Assembly (NCBI RefSeq): GCF_900108855.1
Contig: NZ_FNXY01000003.1
Span: 558,001-622,000 of the forward strand
Direction of reading: 5' to 3'
Origin: Dyadobacter koreensis
Lineage (GTDB): Bacteria; Bacteroidota; Bacteroidia; Cytophagales; Spirosomataceae
DNA length: 64,000 bases
The stretch's first letter is position 1. The number at the start of each line of letters is the position of its first letter. Below the pieces are notes generated by a model. The model did not search any database and was not told the origin of the DNA. It worked only from the letters and a program-made list of their open reading frames with translations. Positions 7,395-16,896 of this stretch are shown here, piece by piece. The position numbers were made by a program, and so were the translations under genes.

Positions 7395-10358
7395 ATGTTA
7401 CTCAACTGCCACTCTTATTTCAGCCTTCGCTACGGAATGATTCCGGAAGAAGAATTGCTCAAACTGTGTGTGCTGAATAATTATAACACGATTGCTCTTA
7501 CGGATATTAACAATACTTCCGGATGTCTGAACTTTATCCGCACCGCTGCCAAGTATGACGTAAATCCGGTTGTCGGTATCGATTTTCGAAACGGATTGCG
7601 GCAGCAATTTATTGGTTTGGCAAAAAACAATAATGGATTTCAAAATTTAAATGCCTTTTTATCAAAACATTCGCATGAAAAACTGGACTTTCCCGACCAG
7701 GCTCCGAAACTTGAAGACGTTGCTTTCATTTATTCTTTTGAGCAATTAATCAAAACAGGAAAAACTGATTTTTCAGCTGAAGAATATATTGGGATAACAA
7801 TTAAAGATTTAAACCGCGTCCGGTTTTCGCCTTTGGCAAACCGGGAAGATAAGTTCGTTATTCTACACCCGGTGAGTTTTCGTCACAAGAAAGATTTCAG
7901 CGCACACAGGCTTCTCAGATCGATTGATGAAAATACATTACTGAGCAAGATCTCAACTTTCGGGACAGGAGAAGAAACGGAGCAGATGTTGCCATCAGCA
8001 ACACTTAAATATCATTTCAAAAACTTTGATTCCATTGTCTACAATACCGAAAAATTGATGGAACAGTGCCAAATAAATTTCTCGTTTGGCGATCACAGGC
8101 AACATCAGAACCTGAAAATTTATGGAGAAAGTGAAGCAGATGATTATCAAAAACTACGTTCACTAACTTACAATGCACTGGGATATCGTTATGGAACGGA
8201 AGTCAATGATCTAATTTTTGACAGGATTTCGATGGAGCTGGAACTGATCCAGAAACAGAATTTTATCCCGTTTTTTTTAGTAAATCACGACATTGTCAGT
8301 TATGCAAAACAGAAAGGATACTACTATGTTGGCCGGGGAAGTGGCGCTAATAGTATAGTAGCCTATCTGTTGAGCATCACCAATGTCGATCCGATCGAAC
8401 TTGACCTCTATTTTGAACGCTTCATCAACATCCATAGAAAGAATCCTCCTGATTTTGACATTGATTTTTCATGGAAAGATCGGGAGGATATTACCGACTA
8501 CATCTTTAAGAAATTTGGCTCCAAAGGTCAGGCCGCACTTTTAGGAACTTACAGCACTTTTCAGCATAGCGCTGCCGTGCGGGAGTTGGGTAAAGTATTT
8601 GGGTTGCCTAATTATGAAATCGAGGCACTCAGCAACGGAAAATATGACCCTAAAAAACTGGATCAACTATCGGCACTTGTGATTAAATATGCCGGATATT
8701 TTCAGGAAAATAATCAGCCGAATCACCTCAGTATTCACGCTGGCGGAATTTTAATTTCCGAACGTCCGATCCATTATTTTTCAGCGACGGATCTTCCTCC
8801 GAAAGGTTTTCCAACGACGCAGTTTGACATGGTCATCGCCGAAGATGTCGGCCTGAATAAATACGATATCCTTAGTCAACGCGGCCTGGCAAAAATTAAA
8901 GAAACGCTGGAAATCATAAAATATAACCGTCCGGAAGCGCCTGAAATTGATATTGATGATGTCAAAAAATTCAAGCTGGATCCGAAAATAAATAATTTGA
9001 TCAAGCAGGCGCAATGCATCGGCTGTTTTTATGTCGAATCCCCGGCGATGCGTATGCTATTGAAAAAGCTGGAAGTTGACAACTATCTTGGATTGGTAGC
9101 CGCCAGTTCGATTATTCGTCCTGGTGTTGCAAAAAGCGGCATGATGCGTGAATACATTTTACGGCACCAGGACAATGACCGGGCAAAAGAGGCGCATCCT
9201 GTTTTGCTTGATCTTATGCCTGAAACCTACGGGATCATGGTTTATCAGGAAGATGTGATCAAAGTTGCGCATTATTTTGCAGGTCTGACGTTGGGCGAAG
9301 CCGATGTGATAAGAAGAGGCATGAGCGGAAAATTCCGTGGTCGCGATGAATTCGAACATGTCAAAGCAAAATTTTTCAAAAATTGCAAAGACAGAAAGTA
9401 TGACCCAAAAATAACGGAAGAAATCTGGGGGCAGATTGCAAGTTTTGCCGGTTATGCGTTCGCAAAAGGCCATTCAGCTTCCTACGCTGTGGAAAGTTAC
9501 CAGACTTTGTTTTTAAAAGCATACTATCCGCTGGAGTTTATGGTTTCCGTTTTGAATAATGGCGGCGGTTTTTACGCACCTGAATTATATGTCCACGAGG
9601 CGCGCATGATGGGTGCAAATGTCCTTGCTCCCTGCGTAAATCATAGCTATGCCCAGGCAATCATTGAAGGAAAAGATATTTATCTGGGCATGCAGTCGCT
9701 GAATGAAATTGAAGAGAAAACGATTGCCAAAATTCTGGAAGCGCGACAGGCGGAAGGACCGTTTACTTCGTTAAATAATTTTCTTGATCGCGTTGCTGTT
9801 TCAATTGAGCAACTTACGATCCTGATCCGTATCAACGCTTTTCGTTTTACAAAAATTGACAAGAAAACACTTCTATGGAAAGCTCATTTTCGTATGTACA
9901 AGGCGACAAATAAAGTCCCTCAAAAGCAATTGTTCCAGATTGAAATTAAAGATTTTGACCTGCCTGCATTTGAAACCTCTCCTACCGACGAAGCATATGA
10001 TCAGATTGAATTATTGGGTTTTCCGCTTTGCAGCCCGTTTGATCTGGTAAAAAATCCAATGTCGAGAAGTGTGATGTCAAAAGATTTGCATCAGTATATC
10101 AATCAGGAAGTGATTCAGTATGGCTATTTGGTTGCAGTAAAAAACACGAGGACTTCGAAAGGGGACAGAATGCAGTTTGGCACTTTTCTGGATCAGGAAG
10201 GACAATTTATTGACACTGTGCATTTTCCTGATGTTGCAGCAAAGTATAATTTTTCAAACAAAGGCGTTTACAAAATATACGGAAAAGTAATTGATGAGTT
10301 CGGTTTTTTAAGTATCGAAGTGACTGAAATTGTGCGGATGGATTTGGCTTTGCGGTAA
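7395..10358 (+). CDS. DnaE-type DNA polymerase III alpha subunit, short (probable error-prone) form
   Basis: A C-family polymerase of 987 aa, shorter than the replicative alpha subunit (about 1150-1250 aa). The N-terminal PHP domain begins LNCHSYFSLRYG; the first metal-binding His of the usual HxH is Asn4 here, so PHP activity is doubtful. The palm carries GRGSGANSIVAYLL and the catalytic acid cluster PPDFDIDF (Asp353, Asp355). FAGYAFAKGHSASYA is the fingers motif. Near the C-terminus an OB-fold-like segment (YGYLVAVKNTRTSKG) can be made out. Placement after a LexA-like repressor and DinB resembles ImuB/DnaE2 mutagenesis cassettes, which suggests translesion synthesis; this is inferred, and it is not the main replicase by length. 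Confidence 0.88.
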   Translation: MLLNCHSYFSLRYGMIPEEELLKLCVLNNYNTIALTDINNTSGCLNFIRTAAKYDVNPVVGIDFRNGLRQQFIGLAKNNNGFQNLNAFLSKHSHEKLDFPDQAPKLEDVAFIYSFEQLIKTGKTDFSAEEYIGITIKDLNRVRFSPLANREDKFVILHPVSFRHKKDFSAHRLLRSIDENTLLSKISTFGTGEETEQMLPSATLKYHFKNFDSIVYNTEKLMEQCQINFSFGDHRQHQNLKIYGESEADDYQKLRSLTYNALGYRYGTEVNDLIFDRISMELELIQKQNFIPFFLVNHDIVSYAKQKGYYYVGRGSGANSIVAYLLSITNVDPIELDLYFERFINIHRKNPPDFDIDFSWKDREDITDYIFKKFGSKGQAALLGTYSTFQHSAAVRELGKVFGLPNYEIEALSNGKYDPKKLDQLSALVIKYAGYFQENNQPNHLSIHAGGILISERPIHYFSATDLPPKGFPTTQFDMVIAEDVGLNKYDILSQRGLAKIKETLEIIKYNRPEAPEIDIDDVKKFKLDPKINNLIKQAQCIGCFYVESPAMRMLLKKLEVDNYLGLVAASSIIRPGVAKSGMMREYILRHQDNDRAKEAHPVLLDLMPETYGIMVYQEDVIKVAHYFAGLTLGEADVIRRGMSGKFRGRDEFEHVKAKFFKNCKDRKYDPKITEEIWGQIASFAGYAFAKGHSASYAVESYQTLFLKAYYPLEFMVSVLNNGGGFYAPELYVHEARMMGANVLAPCVNHSYAQAIIEGKDIYLGMQSLNEIEEKTIAKILEARQAEGPFTSLNNFLDRVAVSIEQLTILIRINAFRFTKIDKKTLLWKAHFRMYKATNKVPQKQLFQIEIKDFDLPAFETSPTDEAYDQIELLGFPLCSPFDLVKNPMSRSVMSKDLHQYINQEVIQYGYLVAVKNTRTSKGDRMQFGTFLDQEGQFIDTVHFPDVAAKYNFSNKGVYKIYGKVIDEFGFLSIEVTEIVRMDLALR

Positions 10359-10447
10359 AAATCAGCGGACAAGAATTATTTTTTATATCCCGTGTGACAT
10401 TTGTATCTTAATCTTCTACTAATGGTCAGGTAAACAAATCAGGTGTG

Positions 10448-10951
10448 ATGGGTTCTATAAATACAACGGATTTTGTACAGGTCGTCAAAGAGAATCAGGG
10501 CATTATTAACAGTATCTGCCGACTGTATTATAGCGATGATGAAGACATAAAAGACGCCCGACAGGATATCATTTTACAACTTTGGAAATCCTTCCCTACT
10601 TTCAGAGGTGACTCAAAGATCAGTACCTGGATTTATAGTATAGCCTTAAATACTGTTATCGCAAAAGTTAAAACGGAAAGGAAAAATAAAACTAACGAAC
10701 CGCTTTTGGACTCTCATTTAAATGGCGAAACCTCATTTGTTTGCGCGGACGATGACATTCAGCAGTTGCTATTTGTTGTTAATCGATTGGAAGCAACGGA
10801 CAAAGCCATCATGATTTTGCATTTCGAAGGTTACAGCAATAAAGAAATAGCGGAAACCTTGAAGTTGACCGCGACTAACATCAGCACGCGGATGAACCGG
10901 ATAAAGACCAAACTAAAAGAAACTTTTAAAACCAATTGCAATGGGCTCTGA
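10448..10951 (+). CDS. ECF-type RNA polymerase sigma factor
   Basis: A 167-aa sigma-70 family protein with only regions 2 and 4. Region 2 (about residues 15-75) holds DARQDIILQLWKSFPTFRG and STWIYSIALNTV; region 4 (about 110-160) is a helix-turn-helix, MILHFEGYSNKEIAETLKLT. The ATG at 10448 is preferred; a GTG at 10445 is one codon upstream. The gene overlaps the next small membrane-protein gene by 11 nt, the usual arrangement for an ECF sigma and its antagonist, but that neighbour lacks a recognised anti-sigma domain. Confidence 0.88.
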   Translation: MGSINTTDFVQVVKENQGIINSICRLYYSDDEDIKDARQDIILQLWKSFPTFRGDSKISTWIYSIALNTVIAKVKTERKNKTNEPLLDSHLNGETSFVCADDDIQQLLFVVNRLEATDKAIMILHFEGYSNKEIAETLKLTATNISTRMNRIKTKLKETFKTNCNGL

Positions 10952-11138
10952 TCATCTTCAAAACGGCTGGGCAAAATTTAAAAAGCTAAATAGCTCCGAT
11001 GAAAACTTTGAAAAAGAAATACTGCATATTATTGACAGCCATAATCGCCGGGCCAATCATTTTGTCACAGAACGTATGATCAGAAACGCTGCGATTTTTT
11101 CTTTTATCCTGGCATTTTGCCAAAACTGCCAAATTTAA
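10941..11138 (+). CDS. Small putative membrane protein coupled to the ECF sigma factor
   Basis: A 65-aa product overlapping the sigma gene by 11 nt. Its stop codon is directly followed by the lgt ATG. The N-terminal 45 residues are polar and helical (NGWAKFKKLNSSDENFEKEI); the last 18 form a hydrophobic stretch (RNAAIFSFILAFCQNC). Translational coupling and the soluble-then-membrane layout suggest a minimal sigma regulator. It may equally be a truncated relic of a longer anti-sigma-like protein cut short at its first membrane helix. No family is recognised. Confidence 0.6.
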   Translation: MGSDHLQNGWAKFKKLNSSDENFEKEILHIIDSHNRRANHFVTERMIRNAAIFSFILAFCQNCQI

Positions 11139-11954
11139 ATGTTGTCTTTTATACTCTGGAACGTCAGGTCAAACGTTTTTCCCGGACTGGAAATCCCAAA
11201 ATGGTATGGCTTATGCTGGGCGCTGGGAATATTTTTGGGATATCAGGTGATGCTGTATATTTACAAGAAAGAAGGCAAATCGTTTGAGCGTCTTGATAAA
11301 CTCGCGACCTATATTATCGTAGGAACGTTAGTCGGCGCGAGGCTTGGTCATGTTATTTTTTATGATCCACTTTATTATCTGCAACATCCCGTCGAAATTC
11401 TTCCCATTCGTTTTTCTCCTCAATTTGAATTTACAGGATTAGCCGGACTTGCCAGTCACGGAGGAGGCATCGGTGTTTTTCTGTCGATTTATTTTTATTC
11501 AAAGAAGTACCACGAGAATTATCTTCAAATTTTAGACCGGGTAACGATCGTTGCTTCATTAGTCGGCGCATGTATTCGCTTTGGCAATTTGATGAATTCT
11601 GAAATGATCGGTGTCCCGACTGACATACCCTGGGCCTTTATATTTTCGTCTGCTGACCACGTTCCAAGGCATCCTGCACAGCTTTATGAATCGCTTTTCT
11701 GCCTTTTGCTTTTCGTCCTGACTTTTTCGGTCTGGAAACGAAAAGCAGATAAATTACCCGACGGATTTCTACTTGGCATATTCCTGATACTGCTTTTCAG
11801 TTTCCGCTTTTTTGATGAATTCCTGAAAATAGATCAGGAAGCTTTTGAAGCCAGTCTGCCTTTTAATATGGGACAAATCCTGAGCATTCCGTTCGTTTTT
11901 GCAGGCCTGATCCTCATTTTCAAAAAACCGGATTTTAAAATCCATAAATCCTAG
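11139..11954 (+). CDS. lgt: Prolipoprotein diacylglyceryl transferase
   Basis: Lgt moves a diacylglyceryl group from phosphatidylglycerol to the lipobox cysteine of prolipoproteins at the inner membrane. The 271-aa product has about seven membrane helices. Family motifs are WYGLCWALGIFLGYQ near the start, the HGGG loop (LASHGGGIGVFLSIYF), CIRFGNLMNSEMIG with the essential Arg, and HPAQLYES. The ATG follows immediately on the stop of the small upstream gene, so the three genes probably form one transcript. The window encodes several lipoproteins (DUF1573, lipocalin-like, SusD) that would be substrates. Confidence 0.95.
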   Translation: MLSFILWNVRSNVFPGLEIPKWYGLCWALGIFLGYQVMLYIYKKEGKSFERLDKLATYIIVGTLVGARLGHVIFYDPLYYLQHPVEILPIRFSPQFEFTGLAGLASHGGGIGVFLSIYFYSKKYHENYLQILDRVTIVASLVGACIRFGNLMNSEMIGVPTDIPWAFIFSSADHVPRHPAQLYESLFCLLLFVLTFSVWKRKADKLPDGFLLGIFLILLFSFRFFDEFLKIDQEAFEASLPFNMGQILSIPFVFAGLILIFKKPDFKIHKS

Positions 11955-12121
11955 ACAATCAGGAAATTGTTCCGGATTTATACTGGTCCGGACACAAACG
12001 TCAGCTTCAAGAGCCCAAAATAAAAATCCGGATAAAATAATACATCTTCAAAATGGAATGATAACTTGGTACGTTAATGGTTAGCTCTGCTAGTTTGTCT
12101 TACCAATTCATCAGCAAATTC

Positions 12122-12841
12122 ATGAAAAAGATATTTTTAGGTATTATTTTCTTAAACGTCTTGTTTGTTTCATGCACCAAAGAATCCGGTTCAATTTCGG
12201 GCAGCTGGACCACCCCGATGGAAGATCAGCCGCAACACCAGCATGGCTTTACACTCAAAGACGAAGGCACTGCAACTTCGATCAATCTTGACAATAAGGC
12301 TTATGAAAAGTGGGAAAAATTTGGTGACCGCCTGATTCTTTCGGGAAAAAGTAAGCAGTCAACTAATGCTGAAAAATTCAACGACACATTAAAAATTATC
12401 TCAGTAAATGACAGCGTTATGATTGTGAAGGCCAACGGAAAAGAGGTGACCTATAAAAAGACATCAGCGCCCGATAAACTGGTCAGCGACTTTGAAAATT
12501 ATGATTGTTACACTTACACTACAAAAAAAGACACCGCTTTCCTTCACATAAACACGGCAAATGGGATTATTACAGGAGATCTTAGTTATCAGTTTTTTGA
12601 AAAAGACCGTAACAATGGAATTGTAAGCGGAAAAATAATCGGGGATACATTGTTAGCTGATTACACATTTTCATCAGAAGGCCAAAAATCTGTCCGTGAA
12701 ATTATCATGATAAAAAAAGGGAGTGACCTGATTGAGGGATTTGGCGAAGTTGAAGAAAGCAACGGGAAAATGAAATTCACAAACCGCTCAAAACTAAATT
12801 TTAAAAAGGGACTTACATTTAAGAAAATAAATTGTCCGTGA
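12122..12841 (+). CDS. Lipocalin-like lipoprotein
   Basis: Start chosen at ATG 12122, which gives a clean lipoprotein signal, MKKIFLGIIFLNVLFVSC; the longer in-frame extension upstream would bury it. The mature protein begins CTKESGSISGSWTTP. Residues about 25-110 resemble a lipocalin-like beta barrel (SGSWTTPMEDQPQHQHGF), and a second beta-rich half (about 125-235) contains repeated strand patterns (IIGDTLLADYTFSSEG). Function is unknown; lipid or small-molecule binding at the membrane surface is plausible. Same strand as lgt but 167 nt away. Confidence 0.75.
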   Translation: MKKIFLGIIFLNVLFVSCTKESGSISGSWTTPMEDQPQHQHGFTLKDEGTATSINLDNKAYEKWEKFGDRLILSGKSKQSTNAEKFNDTLKIISVNDSVMIVKANGKEVTYKKTSAPDKLVSDFENYDCYTYTTKKDTAFLHINTANGIITGDLSYQFFEKDRNNGIVSGKIIGDTLLADYTFSSEGQKSVREIIMIKKGSDLIEGFGEVEESNGKMKFTNRSKLNFKKGLTFKKINCP

Positions 12842-12895
12842 AAAGGCCGGGTATGAAATTTTCAAAGTATAAAGAAATATAAATCTCAACTACCT

Positions 12896-13747
12896 ATGTT
12901 AAATCCAAAATTCGGAGCTTCTATTCTATCCTGGATTCCACCAGTCTGGACGCCGGATGCAGGGCTTCACGCCATAAAAAAAACCGCAGAAACAGGATTT
13001 GATATACTCGAAATTCTACTTCCTGTCTCCATGGATTTTGATGCGGCTACCGTCAAAAGACAATTGAAAGAGCATAATATCGAAGCGTTGTGTACGATAA
13101 ATTTACCTAAAAATTGTCATATCCCTTTTCATCCGCTTGAAGCTACGACGCTGATAAAAGCCGCTCTGGATAAAACATCCGAGCTTGAAGTAGGATTTCT
13201 AGGCGGTGTTTTACATTCGGGAATCGGCGTTTTCACGGGCCTGCCAAGGACAAAAGAGGAGGAAGTTATAATGTGCCAGGTCTGGACGGAAGTTGCCGCA
13301 TATGCTAAAACTCTCGGAATCAAAATCGGAATTGAGCCTGTCAACCGTTATGAAAGTTATATCTGCACCGCTGCAAGCGAAACGCTTACGTTAATCAAGA
13401 AATCCGGTGCGGAAAATCTCGGCTTGCATCTTGATACGTTCCATATGAATATCGAGGAATCAAATTTCTACGACCCTGTTATTCAGGCTGGCGACAAGCT
13501 ACTTCATGTTCATATGACGGAAAGTGACCGCGGAATGTTGGGAGAGGGAAATGTACATTGGGATGAATTATTTAAGGGGCTGGCTGAAATAAATTATTCA
13601 GGTGCATTAATCCTGGAAAACTTTTCCTCCGAAATTAAAGAACTTATTGGTCCAACTTCCTTGTGGCGTACGTCAAAATACAGCGCCGAAGATCTTGCGA
13701 AAGGCAGCCTTGCCTTTATGAAACAAATGGTTGAGAAATATCATTAA
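12896..13747 (+). CDS. TIM-barrel sugar isomerase/epimerase (D-tagatose 3-epimerase-like)
   Basis: A 283-aa cytoplasmic protein without signal peptide. It has the metal-site pattern of the xylose-isomerase-like TIM barrels: IGIEPVNRYES (catalytic Glu), LGLHLDTFHMNIEE (Asp and His), LLHVHMTESDRGMLG (His), and a C-terminal Glu in GALILENFSSE. EPVNRYE and LDTFHMNIEE are characteristic of ketose 3-epimerases (tagatose/psicose). Hydroxypyruvate isomerase-like activity is the main alternative; substrate cannot be settled. A GC-rich hairpin (about 13766-13790) lies just downstream and may terminate transcription. Confidence 0.8.
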   Translation: MLNPKFGASILSWIPPVWTPDAGLHAIKKTAETGFDILEILLPVSMDFDAATVKRQLKEHNIEALCTINLPKNCHIPFHPLEATTLIKAALDKTSELEVGFLGGVLHSGIGVFTGLPRTKEEEVIMCQVWTEVAAYAKTLGIKIGIEPVNRYESYICTAASETLTLIKKSGAENLGLHLDTFHMNIEESNFYDPVIQAGDKLLHVHMTESDRGMLGEGNVHWDELFKGLAEINYSGALILENFSSEIKELIGPTSLWRTSKYSAEDLAKGSLAFMKQMVEKYH

Positions 13748-13860
13748 CGATCTAATTTACTTAGGGGCGGGCGATTGCACGTTCGCTCCCAAAAGTCCTT
13801 TTTCATACCTGCTATTTTATTCTCAGCACTTTTACGACTAAAATATTTTATTAACCTCTC

Positions 13861-13891
13861 TTTGCAATAGTAGTTAATAACAATACCTTTC
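13861..13891 (+). promoter_or_regulatory. Candidate promoter of the large M16 peptidase gene
   Basis: TTTG (13861-13864), 19-nt spacer, TACCTTTC (13884-13891; one mismatch to TAnnTTTG). Spacing matches the Bacteroidota consensus, and the predicted start leaves about 30 nt of leader. Confidence 0.5.
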
Positions 13892-13927
13892 GTTTTTCAT
13901 ACATTTTATCAACTTTATATAAGTAAA

Positions 13928-16738
13928 ATGAAAAAATCCCTCATGATTTTGTGCGCTTTTGGTATGTGGTCGACGGTGTCACTATCAACCTCCGCACAAG
14001 GGCTAAGTACGCAAAAAGTTCCGCTAGATCCCTCCGTAAAAACAGGAAAGCTTAAAAATGGTATAACTTATTACATCAAGAAAAATGCGGAACCAAAAAA
14101 TAGGGCTGAGCTGAGACTGATCGTTAAAGCAGGTTCTGTTCTGGAAACTGACGCACAGCAGGGATTGGCTCACTTTATGGAGCACATGAATTTTAACGGC
14201 ACAACAAATTTCCCTAAAAATGAGCTGGTTAATTTTCTTCAAAAAACCGGAGTTCGTTTTGGTGCTGACTTGAATGCATATACTGGCTTTGACGAAACCG
14301 TATATATGCTTCCGATCCCGACTGATTCGGCCGGACTACTGGAAAAAGGAATTCAGGTTTTAGACGACTGGGCACATGGCGCGTTGCTGGATCCGGCTGA
14401 AATCGAAAAGGAAAGAGGTGTTGTTTTGGAAGAATCCCGCATGGGTCGCGGTGCTCAGCAGCGTATGCGTGACAAATATTTGAAAATGATCCTGAACAAT
14501 TCCCGGTATGCCGAGCGCCTGCCGATCGGAAAAGACAGTATCCTGAAATCTTTTAAACCAGAAACGATCAAGTCATTTTATAAAGACTGGTATCGGCCGG
14601 ATCTTATGGCTGTTGTCGCTGTCGGCGATTTTGACGTTGCGAAAGTAGAGGCAATGATCGCTGATAAATTCGGGAAAATTCCGGTGACGGCAAATCCAAA
14701 GAAACGTGTTGAATATTCGATTCCACTGGATGGAAACACGAACGTTGCGATTGTGACGGATCCTGAGTATCCGCAAAACGTAATCCAGCTGATCTATAAA
14801 CAACCTAATTCGAAAGAAAAATCGCTGCAGGATGTTCGTAACAATATTGCTCAGGGATTATATAACGCAATGATGGGTCAGCGAATGCAGGAACTTACCC
14901 AAAAAGCGAACCCTCCTTTCCTATATGGTTCCAGCAACTACGGTGATTTCCTTGGTAACCTTGATTCGTATACTTCGATCGCGCTGGCCAAAGACCCTTC
15001 CTCGATAGAAACAGCTTTAACCGCTTTGTTGGAAGAAAATGCCCGGGTTCAAAAATTCGGATTTACAGCACCTGAACTTGACCGTGCCAAGAAGGATTTT
15101 ATGAATTCAATTGAACAGGCATTTAAGGAAAAAGATAAAACCAAATCGGCAAATTATGTCGGACAGTATTTGGAGCACTTTTTGCATCAAAAACCTTACA
15201 TGGGAATTGAAGCCTATTATGCGTTTCTTCAAAAACACATTGATGGTGTCAAATTGGAAGAAGTAAACGGATTAGCTAAAAAATACATCACGGATAAAAA
15301 CCGCGCAGTAGTGATTATGGGCCCCGAGAAGTCAAAAGATGCACTTCCGACAGAAGCCAGAATCCGTACCATGTTGGCAGAAACAGGAAAAAACGTTACT
15401 GCCTATGTGGACGACGTGCTGGATTCTCCGCTACTTGCAACTGAACCCAAGGCAGGAAAAATAACCAGTGAAAAAACAAATGAAAAGCTGGGCGTAACAG
15501 AACTCACGTTATCAAACGGTGTCAAAGTCTTACTAAAACCGACCGATTTCAAAAATGATGAAATTTTGATTCAGGCGACTGGAAAAGGAGGATTTTCTTT
15601 GTTTCCAGGAGAGCGGGAAACCGGGATTTTTACAAGTTATATGATTCAGTCTGGCGGAGTAGGGCCTTATAATCAAACACAGCTTCAAAAATTCCTGGCC
15701 GGAAAAACGGTGAGTGGAAGTCCTTTTGTGACTGAATTGAAAGAAGGTGTTGAAGGCAGTACGAGTCCGAAAGATCTGGAAACAACTTTGCAGCTCTTGT
15801 ATGCCTATTTTACAGAACCGCGTAAGGATAAGGAGGTTGTAAGCGGGATGCTTAGCAATCAAAAATCTTACCTGGAAAATATGCGCAAGACATTAACACC
15901 GGACAAGGTTTATTCTGATTCTTTAAACGCTGTATTAACCAGCAACAATCCGGAACGACGCCCGCTTACTCCGGAAAGTATCGACAAAGTAAGTCTGGAT
16001 CGTGCGGTAGAAATTTATAAAAACCGTTTTGCCGATGCTTCTGACTTCGTTTTCACATTTGTCGGTGCTTTTAAACTTGATGCTATCAAACCTTTGCTGG
16101 AAAAATATATCGGTAGCCTGCCTTCCACGGAACGAGATGATACATATAAACACCCGAATATTTTTCCACCAAAAGGACAAATAGAAAAGACAATTTACAA
16201 AGGTTTGGAACCCAAGAGTAAGGTAACTTTGGTGACTAGCGGCGAGTACGATTATAATCCTGAAAACAATATCCAGATTGAAGCTTTGCAGGAGGTTTTG
16301 CAGATCAAATTAATCGAAGCACTTCGTGAGGAAGAAAGCGGAGTGTATGGCGTCAGAGTTTCGCAAGACGTAGATAAATACCCTTCCGGACATTACAGTT
16401 TTTTAATCAGTTTCGGATGCGCTCCTGAAAATGTCGATAAACTTGTTGCTCGCAGCATTGCTGAAATGAAAAAAATAAAGCAAAATGGCGCCGATCAGAA
16501 AGACATCGAAAAATTTGTAGCAGAAACAAGACGTAAAACAGAAGTTGCGCTGAAAACAAACAGCTTCTGGATCAACTATCTTGATGAAACTGTGTTCCTG
16601 GACGACGACCTTGAAGAAGTTCTTCAGGAAGATAAGTTGTTAAAGTCCATCACAGTAGCCAGTACGAAGGCGGCTGCAGATAAATATTTTAATGATGAGA
16701 ATTTCATCAAAGTGGTTTTAATGCCGGAGAAGAAATAG
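13928..16738 (+). CDS. Exported M16 zinc metallopeptidase (pitrilysin-like)
   Basis: A 936-aa, two-module M16 peptidase with an N-terminal signal peptide (MKKSLMILCAFGMWST to about Ala23). The inverted zinc motif HxxEH is HFMEH (His82, Glu85, His86), with a downstream Glu in GVVLEESRMG as third ligand. The second half repeats the fold without the metal site and carries the substrate-binding region (EEESGVYGVRVSQDVDKYPSGHYSF). Probably a periplasmic peptidase degrading short peptides. Single transcription unit with its own promoter. Two further M16 genes lie at 34-37 kb in the split-chain arrangement. Confidence 0.92.
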   Translation: MKKSLMILCAFGMWSTVSLSTSAQGLSTQKVPLDPSVKTGKLKNGITYYIKKNAEPKNRAELRLIVKAGSVLETDAQQGLAHFMEHMNFNGTTNFPKNELVNFLQKTGVRFGADLNAYTGFDETVYMLPIPTDSAGLLEKGIQVLDDWAHGALLDPAEIEKERGVVLEESRMGRGAQQRMRDKYLKMILNNSRYAERLPIGKDSILKSFKPETIKSFYKDWYRPDLMAVVAVGDFDVAKVEAMIADKFGKIPVTANPKKRVEYSIPLDGNTNVAIVTDPEYPQNVIQLIYKQPNSKEKSLQDVRNNIAQGLYNAMMGQRMQELTQKANPPFLYGSSNYGDFLGNLDSYTSIALAKDPSSIETALTALLEENARVQKFGFTAPELDRAKKDFMNSIEQAFKEKDKTKSANYVGQYLEHFLHQKPYMGIEAYYAFLQKHIDGVKLEEVNGLAKKYITDKNRAVVIMGPEKSKDALPTEARIRTMLAETGKNVTAYVDDVLDSPLLATEPKAGKITSEKTNEKLGVTELTLSNGVKVLLKPTDFKNDEILIQATGKGGFSLFPGERETGIFTSYMIQSGGVGPYNQTQLQKFLAGKTVSGSPFVTELKEGVEGSTSPKDLETTLQLLYAYFTEPRKDKEVVSGMLSNQKSYLENMRKTLTPDKVYSDSLNAVLTSNNPERRPLTPESIDKVSLDRAVEIYKNRFADASDFVFTFVGAFKLDAIKPLLEKYIGSLPSTERDDTYKHPNIFPPKGQIEKTIYKGLEPKSKVTLVTSGEYDYNPENNIQIEALQEVLQIKLIEALREEESGVYGVRVSQDVDKYPSGHYSFLISFGCAPENVDKLVARSIAEMKKIKQNGADQKDIEKFVAETRRKTEVALKTNSFWINYLDETVFLDDDLEEVLQEDKLLKSITVASTKAAADKYFNDENFIKVVLMPEKK

Positions 16739-16795
16739 TACTTCGTTCTGGGAGCGAGGCCATCGGCTGATCATTCAGTATTTTGAGTTTTTTTT

Positions 16796-16831
16796 AAATA
16801 CGGGCGAAGATTAAAATCTTCACCCGTATTT
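16796..16831. terminator. Hairpin between convergent genes
   Basis: Arms 16796-16812 and 16815-16831 pair over 17 bp with one mismatch (a G-U pair when read on the minus strand), flanked on the left by eight T residues. It separates the M16 gene from the convergent DUF3820 gene. The T run does not follow the stem in either transcript, so the terminator reading is moderate. Confidence 0.45.
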
Positions 16832-16896
16832 CGCTTAAGAATCTGTCTCTCTGCAAACAGCATACGCTTGAATTAGTCATTCTGACTAAAACATGT

